From an uncultured Thermoguttaceae bacterium (lineage in GTDB: Bacteria; Planctomycetota; Planctomycetia; Pirellulales; Thermoguttaceae), in NCBI GenBank assembly GCA_937951625.1, contig CALFBP010000023.1:1-54361 (forward strand): DNA of 54,361 bases. The letters run 5' to 3'. Below the pieces are notes generated by a model that had not been told where the DNA came from, made no database searches, and worked only from the letters and a program-made list of their open reading frames with translations. The position numbers and the translations under genes were made by a program. Shown here piece after piece: positions 45,452 to 54,361 of this stretch. How positions within the stretch are numbered: the first letter of the stretch is position 1; every line of letters starts with the position of its first letter.

Positions 45452-45480
45452 TTGACAGCGGCAGGGCTTTGCGTAATACT
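45452..45480 (+). promoter_or_regulatory. sigma70-type promoter for the DUF1559-DUF4198 operon
   Basis: A perfect TTGACA (45452-45457) is followed after 17 bp by AATACT (45475-45480), four of six matches to the -10 consensus. The -10 falls inside the first GTAATACT site, so a protein bound there would block or alter initiation. Confidence 0.6.
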
Positions 45481-45500
45481 AACGCGCCGTTCGTAATACC
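45473..45500. promoter_or_regulatory. paired GTAATAC sites upstream of second DUF1559 gene
   Basis: GTAATACT at 45473-45480 and GTAATACC at 45493-45500 are again spaced by exactly 20 bp, ending 26 bases before the ATG at 45527. The rest of the region 45173-45451 shows no gene. Confidence 0.65.
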
Positions 45501-45526
45501 AACGTCCTGCACACAGGAGGTTCCTT

Positions 45527-46564
45527 ATGATTGGCTCACCAGCCCGTCGGGCTTTCACGCTTGTCGAATTGCTCGTGGTGATCGCGATCATCGGCGTCCT
45601 GATCGCGCTACTGTTGCCCGCAGTCCAGGCGGCCCGCGAGGCCGCCCGCCGCTCCCAATGCACGAACAACCTCAAACAAATCACCCTGGCCTTGCACAAT
45701 TTCCACGACAGCCGCGGATCGTTTCCCGTGGGCTCGCCTTCCAAGACCTGTACCGGCTACGAATCGATTCCCGCTTGGCAATATCGCTGGGGGCCGATGG
45801 CAATGCTTACCCCCTACATGGAACAGTTCAATGTCTACAAGTCCTTGAATTTGGATGTGCCTTTGTACGGACACACGGGGGTATTTAATGGGCCGGGTGT
45901 GGGTGTGCATCCCTCCAATCAGGGGCCAGTGAGCCAAGACATCAGCTTCTTCTACTGTCCCAGCGATAAGAGCCAGAAGTTGGAGCCAGGGTTTGGCGCC
46001 ACGAACTACATGGCCTGCTGGGGACGCAGCGCGCCGACTCCGAACGGCACCGCCATGTTCGATACCGACGGCCTGTTCAACAACATCTCGGGAGTCCGTT
46101 TCGCCGATGTGACCGACGGCACGAGCAATACCGCCGCGTTCTCAGAGACCCTGATACCCGATCCCAACATGTCGTTTTCAGGCGGCATCGTGTTGACCCA
46201 GGAGAACAAGGACTTGGTGATCGTCGGCGCGCGGAGCGCCGGGGATCCGTTATTGACCGAAGAATGGTGTACCCGATTCGGCCAGCCTGTAGCGGCGCGG
46301 CCCAGCCGCGCGGCACGCTGGGTCGATGGTTTTGTTCTGTACACGGCTTACTATCACTGGCAAGCCCCGAACTCGCCTATCCCCGATTGCTCGAAGTGGG
46401 CCCCATTGACCGCGCTTTGGCAGTCGGCCCGAAGCCGCCATCCTGGCGGCGTCAACGTGGGCTTCGCCGATGGCAGCATCCGCTTTGTCAGCAGCACGAT
46501 CGACATCAACATCTGGCGGGCGGTTGGTTCCCGCAATGGCGGGGAAGTGGTTTCCAATTTCTAA
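45527..46564 (+). CDS. DUF1559-domain pseudopilin-like protein (copy 2)
   Basis: This 345-aa protein has the pilin-like leader [22 protein letters not shown] and [30 protein letters not shown]; the leader has Ala rather than Gly before the Phe at the cleavage site. The C-terminal HPGGVNVGFADGSIRF motif is intact. ACAGGAGGTTCCTT precedes the ATG. It is not close to copy 1 in the middle region, so it is not a recent local duplicate. The DUF4198 gene follows after 92 bp in the same operon, which ends at a clear terminator. Confidence 0.93.
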   Translation: MIGSPARRAFTLVELLVVIAIIGVLIALLLPAVQAAREAARRSQCTNNLKQITLALHNFHDSRGSFPVGSPSKTCTGYESIPAWQYRWGPMAMLTPYMEQFNVYKSLNLDVPLYGHTGVFNGPGVGVHPSNQGPVSQDISFFYCPSDKSQKLEPGFGATNYMACWGRSAPTPNGTAMFDTDGLFNNISGVRFADVTDGTSNTAAFSETLIPDPNMSFSGGIVLTQENKDLVIVGARSAGDPLLTEEWCTRFGQPVAARPSRAARWVDGFVLYTAYYHWQAPNSPIPDCSKWAPLTALWQSARSRHPGGVNVGFADGSIRFVSSTIDINIWRAVGSRNGGEVVSNF

Positions 46565-46656
46565 ATGACTCTCCGCGCTATGCGGATGAGCCGATTTCCA
46601 CGTCGCTCCCCTCGGGACGAGGCGTTTGCGAGGGCAAAATTTTGAAAGGACACCGG

Positions 46657-47523
46657 ATGAAGCTCGATCGGAAACAGCGTTGCTCACAACTCCAGAGTTG
46701 GTTATTGGCATGGCTCGCCATTTTCACCGCCTGCGGCTTTGTTGCCCCGGCCACCGCCCATGAGGTTTGGATCGAAACGGCGGCAACAGGGCAACCGGGC
46801 CAGGCGCAAGAGGTTCACGTCTGCTGGGGGCATTCTGGGCATCGTCAGGGCGGCGAGTCGCTGGCCAGTCAGCAACCGCGTCTAACGGCCTGGTATCTCG
46901 GGCCGAACGCCGCCCGGGAAACACTCCCCCTGACGCTGAAAGCCGATCATTTTGAGACTCGGTTCATTCCACCGGCCTCAGCAACGTACCAGCTCGTTGC
47001 CCAGCTCCAGGTGGGAATCATCGACCGCGAGTTCCATGGACTCCCGCCCAAAACCCGAATTGTCATGACCGGGAAGACGCTGGTTCGCGGAGGAGAGATC
47101 AACGAACCAACCGAAACCGAGTCCGCGATGGACCTGGACATCACGCCACAAAGCCCCTTGGATAGCCTGCGGCCCGGTGGCGTGTTCGCGGCGAAGATTA
47201 CGTTCAAGAACAAGCCCGTGGGCGGTCCCGGCGTGGCCGCGACTCTCAGTACCCTGGGAACGCAACCTTTTCCTCAAGACCCGGAAGTCGAGGGCCTGAG
47301 TTGGAGCGTCAAGAACACGCCGCAGCCCAACACCGGCGAAGTCCGCTTCCCGCTGATCACCGCGGGCCGACACATCCTCAGTGTCCGTTACACGGACGAG
47401 ACCCCCAGCACGTACGAGGGCGACCTGGATTTCGCCAGCCAGTTCAGTCATTTGCGCAAAGGCGAGACTTGCGAGCGAACGCTGCACGTGGTGACATTGA
47501 CGTTCGATGTCTCGCCACGGTAG
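46657..47523 (+). CDS. exported DUF4198-domain protein
   Basis: This 288-aa protein has a signal peptide (SWLLAWLAIFTACGFVAPATA) followed directly by HEVWIETAATGQPGQAQEVHVCWGHSGHRQGGE, the start typical of DUF4198. His at the processed N terminus and the HVCWGHSGH cluster look like metal ligands. The mature protein is beta-rich in two parts (residues 35-140 and 165-285), with ending HILSVRYTDETPSTYEGDLDFASQFSHL. DUF4198 proteins are often beside nickel/cobalt uptake genes. GAAAGGA lies six bases before the ATG. Confidence 0.82.
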   Translation: MKLDRKQRCSQLQSWLLAWLAIFTACGFVAPATAHEVWIETAATGQPGQAQEVHVCWGHSGHRQGGESLASQQPRLTAWYLGPNAARETLPLTLKADHFETRFIPPASATYQLVAQLQVGIIDREFHGLPPKTRIVMTGKTLVRGGEINEPTETESAMDLDITPQSPLDSLRPGGVFAAKITFKNKPVGGPGVAATLSTLGTQPFPQDPEVEGLSWSVKNTPQPNTGEVRFPLITAGRHILSVRYTDETPSTYEGDLDFASQFSHLRKGETCERTLHVVTLTFDVSPR

Positions 47524-47606
47524 CCGTCCAAGCAGTCGCATCCTAGGGAGGAGAGCACAACACAAAGACGGCCTTCCCTACATCGGGAGGCTTTACCACG
47601 GGAACA

Positions 47607-47645
47607 CGGCCCCTGTCTGCCCTTGGCAGGGGCCGATTGCTTTAG
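47607..47645 (+). terminator. rho-independent terminator after the DUF4198 gene
   Basis: CGGCCCCTG (47607-47615) pairs perfectly with CAGGGGCCG (47627-47635), with an 11-base loop, and ATTGCTTTAG follows. It is a strong GC-rich hairpin, with a short T-run, 84 bp after the stop, so the FmdE-like gene is likely transcribed separately. Confidence 0.7.
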
Positions 47646-47666
47646 TCACTGCCCCGGGTTCCGAAG

Positions 47667-48311
47667 ATGCTAGTTTCCTTGGAGCTGAAGGCCATCGCCG
47701 ACAAGTATGGCGTTTTGTCGCCTGAAATGGCGCTGGGCTATCGCGCCGTGAAGCTTGCCCAGCGAGAGTACGAATCGCTCGATGACGTTCGCGCCACGAT
47801 TCTGAACGCGACGGCGGCCAAACTCGCCTTGGAGGCTATGCTCAGGCCGAATGCCGTGTCGGTCAGGGACTGCGGCCGCCATGCGTACACATTTTGCCAT
47901 ACGTCCACCGGCAGTGTCCTGCGGCTGGAAGCCTTGCCAGACGCGCTCAGCCTGCCTGCGCGTTGGCGAGTGGTCGAAGACCGGTTGTTGCGCGGCCAAC
48001 CGATCGCCGAGGCCGAGATCGCCGCCTACAGTGGCATCGTCTCGGAAATGGTGTGCATGCTCCTTTTGGACCCTCCGGAGTGTTTGTTTTCAGTCAAGCG
48101 ATACCGATGCCGGCCAATCGGCCGATACCCTGACGTTCTATGTCGATTCCAGCGTTGCGATCGTTGCGGAGCGTGGGTTCGCTTGAATCGGTTGTATGAC
48201 GTGGAGGGATTCCGCTTGTGCGCTCCGTGCGCCGACGTGGAGCCGTTTTGGTTTGCGTCTACCTCCGCTATCGAGTCGGCGTTACCGGAACAACTTTCTC
48301 AACCAAGGTGA
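47667..48311 (+). CDS. FmdE-like protein with C-terminal zinc ribbon
   Basis: This 214-aa cytoplasmic protein has two parts. The first resembles FmdE (molybdenum formylmethanofuran dehydrogenase operon family): YGVLSPEMALGYRAVKLAQREY aligns with the usual HGHLCPGLALGYRAA, but the His and Cys that bind metal are replaced (Tyr-Gly-Val-Leu-Ser). The second is a zinc ribbon, RCDRCGAWVRLNRLYDVEGFRLCAPC, with two CxxC pairs. A stop codon lies in frame upstream, so the missing His/Cys is not a start-site error. There is no clear ribosome site. The DHS-like gene starts 15 bp after it. Confidence 0.65.
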   Translation: MLVSLELKAIADKYGVLSPEMALGYRAVKLAQREYESLDDVRATILNATAAKLALEAMLRPNAVSVRDCGRHAYTFCHTSTGSVLRLEALPDALSLPARWRVVEDRLLRGQPIAEAEIAAYSGIVSEMVCMLLLDPPECLFSVKRYRCRPIGRYPDVLCRFQRCDRCGAWVRLNRLYDVEGFRLCAPCADVEPFWFASTSAIESALPEQLSQPR

Positions 48312-48326
48312 AAGGATGCACGAGCC

Positions 48327-49421
48327 GTGAATGCTAAGCGCGCCAAACCCACGGGCCTCAGCACGTCCTTGCCCGCAAGTAAACGGCGGGCCAAACAGCA
48401 GTTGTTGACCACTCCGATCCAGCCCCTGCGGCTGTCTCCCCAATTCACGGTCGCCGACCTGGTCGACGCCATGAAAGGCATGTCCATCCAGGCCCGAAAC
48501 ATCGGCGCCTGCGCCACGGTGTTAGATCGCATGATGCGGGACGAGGCGAGGCCGACGGTTTTCCTGGGGCTTGCAGGCCCGCTGATCGCCGCCGGCCTGC
48601 GGCACGTGCTGCGGGAGCTGATCGCGGGAGGATACGTGGACGTCGTGGTCTCCACCGGCGCCATCCTGTACCAAGACATCTACCAGGCCCGGGGATTTCA
48701 ACACTTTCGCGGAACCCCCTACTCGAACGACGCGCTGTTGCGTTCGCTCTACATCGACCGGATCTACGATACGTACGTAGACGAAGAGCGATTCTGGGAG
48801 ACCGACATCTGGTGTGGCCGCGTAGCGGATGAGCTGTCGCCTGGCGTTTATTCCTCCCGGCAATTTCTCGAACGCCTCGGCTCCCGCTTGGACGACGAAG
48901 ACTCGATCGTGCGAACCTGTTTTCGTTTGGGCGTTCCCATCTTTTGCCCGGCCATCAACGATAGCTCGATCGGTATTGGGCTGACCCATCACCGGCATCG
49001 CTGCAAACAAAACAACACGGCGGGAATCGTTATCGACCCGATCCAAGACAATTACGAGCTGACGCAGATCGTCGTCCAATCGAAAAAGACGGCAGCCATT
49101 TATATTGCTGGGGGGGTGCCGAAGAACTATATCAACGATTCCATCGTGATGAGTTACATTTTTGGCCAGGATCGCGGCCACGCCTATGCGATCCAGGTAA
49201 CAACGGCCGTGACCGCCGACGGAGGCCTATCGTCCAGCACCCTCTCCGAGGCCCAAAGCTGGGGCAAGGTCTCGGTAACTGCCGACTTCGCCATGGCATG
49301 GATCGAACCGAGCGTGGCCTTGCCGCTGTTGACGTGCTACCTTCTCGATCGGCACCCCCCCGCCGCGCGACCTCGCCTGCACTTCCAATGGGACGGCGAC
49401 ATCCTGACCCGTCTTCGTTGA
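48327..49421 (+). CDS. deoxyhypusine synthase-like enzyme
   Basis: The product is 364 aa. The NAD-binding and catalytic motifs of deoxyhypusine synthase are recognisable: VVSTGAILYQDIYQ, IFCPAINDSSIGIGL, IYIAGGVPKNYIND, and, near residue 314, SEAQSWGKVSVTADF, in which the Lys that forms the spermidine imine is kept. Bacteria have no eIF5A, so the substrate must differ; bacterial members have been linked to other polyamine products such as homospermidine or bis-guanidino compounds. The start is GTG 48327 with GAAAGGA about ten bases upstream. It is co-transcribed with the FmdE-like gene. Confidence 0.85.
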   Translation: MNAKRAKPTGLSTSLPASKRRAKQQLLTTPIQPLRLSPQFTVADLVDAMKGMSIQARNIGACATVLDRMMRDEARPTVFLGLAGPLIAAGLRHVLRELIAGGYVDVVVSTGAILYQDIYQARGFQHFRGTPYSNDALLRSLYIDRIYDTYVDEERFWETDIWCGRVADELSPGVYSSRQFLERLGSRLDDEDSIVRTCFRLGVPIFCPAINDSSIGIGLTHHRHRCKQNNTAGIVIDPIQDNYELTQIVVQSKKTAAIYIAGGVPKNYINDSIVMSYIFGQDRGHAYAIQVTTAVTADGGLSSSTLSEAQSWGKVSVTADFAMAWIEPSVALPLLTCYLLDRHPPAARPRLHFQWDGDILTRLR

Positions 49422-49538
49422 ACCCTGGCTTGGATGGAACTTGGCCGGGCCTTTGGGCGTTGTCGACTTCATCGCGACACACACCAGAAGCAAGCCACTG
49501 CGCGCGATCGCCGTTACGTCCCTGCTACACATAAAATA

Positions 49539-50902
<1,364 letters not shown>

Positions 50903-51527
50903 AGTCCACCTCTCCCAAGACGATCCACGTGAGCAAGCGGCACGTTGAACCCTGCGGCGGATCGCTTCATGCGTGTCGCCGTCGTTCTCCGTTCGCCGCG
51001 AACTTCGGATTAAGACGGTTTTCCAAGCCGCCTGGAGAATTGCCCGGCCAAGAGTAGGAGCGACGGATAGCGCTTCGCTGACGGACGAGCTCCATTTTTG
51101 TCAATTTGATCGTTTCGGAAAGCTGCTTCGCCACGAAGTTTCCACGGAGATTACGATTGGGATCGAGTATCTGCAACAAGGGCGTGGACGCAACCTGTCT
51201 AACCCAATAGCGGGAGCTAGGCGCTTCACCCGGGCCACGGAGGGACCACGAGACGATTTGGCAGAGAGGTGATTCGAGCCCGCTTCGTGTTAGGGCACTC
51301 GGGTAAATGGCAACGATCCGGCAAGTTTTGCCGAATAGGAGGCAAAAATCGAGGCTTTTTGCGGCTAGGTGGAAGTTTTTGCGGCTCGATAGCGTGAGCG
51401 CAACTTATGAGATGTAAACAGGTTGTGTTTCAAGAGGGAGACGACGGTGGAGATCGCGTTGGATTTCGGCGCACGGTTTGCTCCCATGCGTGTCGATTGC
51501 CCCTCAAGTTCCCGGAGACTTCCGCCC
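50903..51527. other. 625-bp region without a supported gene
   Basis: It lies between the WYL gene (-) and the small plus-strand gene. A 99-codon plus frame and a 70-codon minus frame overlap at 50967-51272 but neither has a ribosome site or family match. TTTTTGCGGCT occurs twice at about 51357-51389. No CRISPR repeats were seen. Confidence 0.4.
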
Positions 51528-52028
51528 ATGCAGGTCAAAAGCATCCTGTCTCGCATTTTCGACACGGCACCGTCCAACAAAGGCCGCGAGGCCGCGGAAT
51601 CGGCCGCTCGCCGAGCGGTCGAAGCTCCTAGCGGAAACATCGTCACCAGCGCGGCGGCCCAGCGCCAGTTGCGCGAGATCCTGACGAAATACGACGTTAC
51701 GAGCATCTCGCCGAGGGCCTTTTCTGAATTGCTTCAGGAGCTTCAGCAAGCGTCGCTCTTGCCCGACAAGGACCTCCATGAGCTTTTCCAAATCCGGGCG
51801 GACTTGGACCGTGAGAATATCGCCCCGGACCAACGCGTGAACCTCTTGGAGATGTACAGGCAACGACTCAAAGAGGCCGAGCGTGCCGTGGCCGAGGTGC
51901 AAAACAGCGTGGAAGCGACGTCGGCCGAAAAGCTGGCGGCCTCGCTGCGCCGCCGCGTGGAATGGCTTGGGAAATTCGCTGCGATCCACGCCGAGCCTGA
52001 GGGGGCCGCGGTGAATGCCTGGGCGTAA
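51528..52028 (+). CDS. hypothetical protein with helical composition
   Basis: This 166-aa protein has no signal peptide. It is almost wholly helical and charged, for example SARRAVEAPSGNIVTSAAAQ and QRVNLLEMYRQRLKEAERAVAEVQ. The middle, YDVTSISPRAFSELLQELQQASLL, DLHELFQIRADLDRE, suggests a small regulatory or structural domain; I do not recognise a family. ATG 51528 follows GGAG at about ten bases; the open frame continues upstream but without good signals. It converges on purF with a 76-bp gap. Confidence 0.6.
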   Translation: MQVKSILSRIFDTAPSNKGREAAESAARRAVEAPSGNIVTSAAAQRQLREILTKYDVTSISPRAFSELLQELQQASLLPDKDLHELFQIRADLDRENIAPDQRVNLLEMYRQRLKEAERAVAEVQNSVEATSAEKLAASLRRRVEWLGKFAAIHAEPEGAAVNAWA

Positions 52029-52104
52029 TGAGATGCAGCTTCCCGGCTGCGACGTGATCCGGTAAGACAGGCAGACGAACGAAGCCAAGCAAGAGGCCTA
52101 CGGG

Positions 52105-53739
52105 CTAGTGAGCGCCGGAGGAAAGCGGCGCGGTGGAACGCCCGCACTTCGCGCCGTTTCGTCCATTGCCCGCCTGCGGCGTCTCATAGGCCCGCGAGGC
52201 GATGCCTTGTTGAAAATTTTCGAAGGCGACTTGGGCCAGCCGTTGGCCGCAAGGGGTGGGATACTTGCCGGTGATACACGCTTGGCAAAGCTTGTCGGCA
52301 TCCAGCCCGATGGCTCGGGCCACGGATTCGATTGGTAGGTATCGCAGCGAGGTGGCGCCGAGGCTGGCCGCCATTTGGTCCTCGATCGGGGGAGTGATCG
52401 GCCTTCCGTTCAGAAATGCCGGGGCGAACAGCTCGCCCAACGTGGACATGTCGATGCCATAGAAGCAGGGCGAGACGATGGGCGGGCAAGCCACCCGGAC
52501 GTGGATTTCCCGAGGCTCGCCCACCTTCCAAATCCGCTCCAAGAGGGTCTTCAGCGTGGTGGCCCGAACAATCGAATCCTCGACCAAAAATACCCGCTTG
52601 CCGCCGAGCACCTCGGCGAGCGGCGTGTACTTGGTCTGGGCTTTTCTGGCCCGAGTGTCGCTCCCCTCGATGAAGGTTCGGCCGCTATAACGGTTGCGAA
52701 TCAGGCCCTCCAGGCAAGGCACGCCCAATTTGTAGGCCATGGCGGCCGCTGCGGCCTTGCTGGTATCGGGAACCGGCACCACGACTGTATCTTCGTCGAT
52801 GGGCAGGGTTTCGAGTCGGGCCAGTTCCTCGCCCAGGGCTTTTCGCGCCATGTACACACTCCGCCCGTCCAACGTGCTGGCTACGTTGGAAAAATAGACC
52901 CACTCGAAAAAGCAATGGGCCCGGCGGGGGCTGGCCGCAAACTGCTGGACTTCCAGACAACCGTCAATGATCGTCACACTCTGGCCCGGCAACAACGAGC
53001 GGATGTTCTCCGACGAGAAGCCGAGGTTCAGCAAGGCCACGCTCTCGCTCGCCGCGGCGAACAGGGGGCCTTCCACCGCGTAACTCAAGGGCTTGATGCC
53101 GAGCGGATCGCGGGCGACCATCATATCGCCCAGCGCGTTGAGAAACACCAAGCTGTAGGCCCCGTCGAACCGTGAAGCGATCTCTCCACACACTTCGACC
53201 AAGGGCGGCCGCTCGTCACGCGACAGCGCGGAGCTGAGCAAGTGCATGATGATCTCGGTGTCGCACTCGCGCGCCAGATGGTTGTTCGGGTTCGCCAAGA
53301 GTTCCTCTCGAAGCTCGAGATAGTTGGCCAACTGGCCGTTGAAGGCGAAACTGAACCATTTGTGCCGCTTAATGTGGGGGCGCTCGAACGGCTGAGCATA
53401 ACTCTTATCGTCGGCCCCGCACGTCGCGTAACGCACGTGTCCGATCGCGGCCACGCCCGCGTACCGCTTCATCAAATTTTCGTACTTGCCGCGGTGGTTG
53501 AGGCGAAACACCTCGGTTACGGTCCCCACGTCCTTGCAGGTGTCGAGCAACTGCTTGCGCTGGGGATCGAACGAGGTCATGCCCGCGGCCAACTGTCCGC
53601 GATTCTGGATGTCCAAAAGCAGCCGCGGCATCAGCCGCGCGATCTGCCGCGGATCTCCGCCCGGGCAAAGAGGGCTAATGCCTTGACCCGGCAAATGATA
53701 AATCGCGGCCACGCCGCATTCTTCGTGCAGGTCGCTCAT
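52105..53739 (-). CDS. purF: amidophosphoribosyltransferase
   Basis: This 544-aa cytoplasmic enzyme makes 5-phosphoribosylamine from PRPP and glutamine, the first step of purine synthesis. The glutaminase Cys is in [15 protein letters not shown], exposed after removal of a short propeptide; [18 protein letters not shown] and [16 protein letters not shown] form the amide pocket. [18 protein letters not shown] is the PRPP loop. The four cysteines of the Bacillus-type iron-sulfur cluster are present: [18 protein letters not shown] and [12 protein letters not shown]. The length and a roughly 25-residue tail ([12 protein letters not shown]) exceed the norm. AGGAAAG precedes the ATG at 53739. Confidence 0.95.
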   Translation of the reverse strand: MSDLHEECGVAAIYHLPGQGISPLCPGGDPRQIARLMPRLLLDIQNRGQLAAGMTSFDPQRKQLLDTCKDVGTVTEVFRLNHRGKYENLMKRYAGVAAIGHVRYATCGADDKSYAQPFERPHIKRHKWFSFAFNGQLANYLELREELLANPNNHLARECDTEIIMHLLSSALSRDERPPLVEVCGEIASRFDGAYSLVFLNALGDMMVARDPLGIKPLSYAVEGPLFAAASESVALLNLGFSSENIRSLLPGQSVTIIDGCLEVQQFAASPRRAHCFFEWVYFSNVASTLDGRSVYMARKALGEELARLETLPIDEDTVVVPVPDTSKAAAAAMAYKLGVPCLEGLIRNRYSGRTFIEGSDTRARKAQTKYTPLAEVLGGKRVFLVEDSIVRATTLKTLLERIWKVGEPREIHVRVACPPIVSPCFYGIDMSTLGELFAPAFLNGRPITPPIEDQMAASLGATSLRYLPIESVARAIGLDADKLCQACITGKYPTPCGQRLAQVAFENFQQGIASRAYETPQAGNGRNGAKCGRSTAPLSSGAH

Positions 53740-54224
53740 CGGTCGACGCACTTTCCTAAGACCGGGAAGAATCCTATTTCCCACCCATGCGAGCGGCAAC
53801 AGCTCAAGCGTACGCGGAACCCGCTCCCACAACAGAAAACGTCGGCCAGCACCAGAGGTCGCGATTCCGGCCGCTTCGAATACGGGCAACCAGATGTTTC
53901 ACGTCCAGGTTAACCGTTTTACAACAAACCCATTTTAGGCCCGCTGGGGTTGTTTCTCAATCACTCCCAATAGGCTGGATGCAAGACCTCTTATCGAGTG
54001 AATAATCCAGTCTGGGAACACTCGAAGGATCGTGTTAAGCTAAGGCGAAACATAGCAATCTCAGGCGGCGCCACCCCCGTAACCTGTGACAAAGTATCAG
54101 CTTGCGCAAAAAACGTATTCGGCGCAAAAATTATCCCGCATGGATAGGTATCTCGACCCGGCTTGTGGGGGTGGCATGTTGCGATATTGTTTGTTCAGCG
54201 AGGGCCTTCTGAAAATTTCTAGCC
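53740..54224. other. 485-bp divergent region between purF and proB
   Basis: It should hold the promoters of both genes. I see an AT-richer stretch and no gene, RNA or clear hexamer pair. No purine riboswitch fold was recognised. Confidence 0.4.
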
Positions 54225-54361
54225 ATGACCGACCTTCTTCGCCAAGAAATAGCTGCTTTGGCCCATACGATTGTGGTCAAAGTAGGTACACGAGTTGTCA
54301 CCAAGGAACGTGGAACTCTCAACGAGGAGCGGATCGCACAACTGGCGGAGGAAATCCACCA
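54225..54361 (+). CDS. proB: glutamate 5-kinase, N-terminal part
   Basis: The window ends after 45 codons. MTDLLRQEIAALAHTIVVKVGTRVVTKERG and the following LNEERIAQLAEEIH match the start of ProB, with the VVKVGT phosphate-binding loop of the amino acid kinase family. The enzyme phosphorylates glutamate in the first step of proline synthesis. No clear ribosome site is visible before the ATG. Confidence 0.85.
   Translation, partial: MTDLLRQEIAALAHTIVVKVGTRVVTKERGTLNEERIAQLAEEIH

Noticed and set aside
50967-51272. Overlapping 99- and 70-codon frames upstream of the 166-aa protein
   Set aside because: No ribosome site and no recognisable motif; listed only as an unassigned gap.
51270-51300. tRNA-like GATTCGAGCCC segment
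   Set aside because: The rest of the cloverleaf (acceptor, D and anticodon arms) could not be built around it.

Overview
The window is about 54 kb of GC-rich (roughly 60 percent) bacterial chromosome that looks planctomycetal, probably from the Pirellulales/Thermogutta side of the phylum. The reasons are: two DUF1559 pseudopilin-like proteins ([22 protein letters not shown] start and an HPGGxNVxxADGS end), a twin-arginine Gfo/Idh/MocA oxidoreductase, a beta-propeller protein fused to c-type cytochrome, very large secreted proteins of unknown function, a PhoPQ-activated pathogenicity-related (PqaA) protein, and single core genes scattered among them. kdsA and the TIGR03545/TIGR03546 pair point to a cell with an outer membrane. 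The genus is inference.

Layout. 1-5273 (+): a thiol-redox and efflux cluster with the end of a DUF318 permease, a small thioredoxin, a Tat-exported flavoprotein, two CPTC proteins of the ArsF type, a thioredoxin lipoprotein, a CcdA-like permease of the ArsG type, then a DUF1573 protein. 5391-11012 (-): purM, a GlsB-type membrane protein, a small lipoprotein and a giant secreted six-hairpin glycosidase. 11115-13871: a scrambled island bounded by a 290-bp direct repeat, holding a dead IS91-type transposase, an intact beta-carbonic anhydrase, a strong hairpin and a broken amidoligase-like gene. 13790-20787: HD protein, an EEP-fold protein with a changed active site, moaB, a HEAT protein, a beta-helix protein, an EamA transporter and a 5-formyl-THF cyclo-ligase. 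21069-28951: DUF1559 protein plus lipoprotein, PqaA protein, site-2 protease with CBS domains, Gfo/Idh/MocA oxidoreductase and the propeller-cytochrome fusion. 29253-34704 (+): TIGR03546/TIGR03545 pair, ispF, cysS, ruvC. 34859-43836 (-): a secreted 553-aa protein, a diacylglycerol-kinase-like lipid kinase, kdsA, a 973-aa lipoprotein and an 844-aa hydrolase; the last four are tightly packed.

44254-49421 is the most unusual stretch. A tetrapyrrole (precorrin) methylase with a cleavable signal peptide diverges from a DUF1559-DUF4198 operon, and both upstream regions carry a pair of GTAATAC sites spaced exactly 20 bp apart. An FmdE-like zinc-ribbon protein and a deoxyhypusine-synthase-like enzyme follow. 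49548-50902 is the wreck of a type I-G (formerly I-U) CRISPR-Cas locus: a WYL regulator and the first 105 codons of cas3, cut off at a palindromic repeat. The window ends with a small unknown gene, purF and the start of proB.

Working hypotheses: the left cluster handles an arsenical or another thiol-reactive compound using periplasmic dithiol proteins and a CcdA-type permease; the 44-49 kb region is an envelope metal or corrinoid system under a shared regulator. Both rest on family knowledge and context and have not been tested. No rRNA, tRNA or CRISPR array was found by eye.
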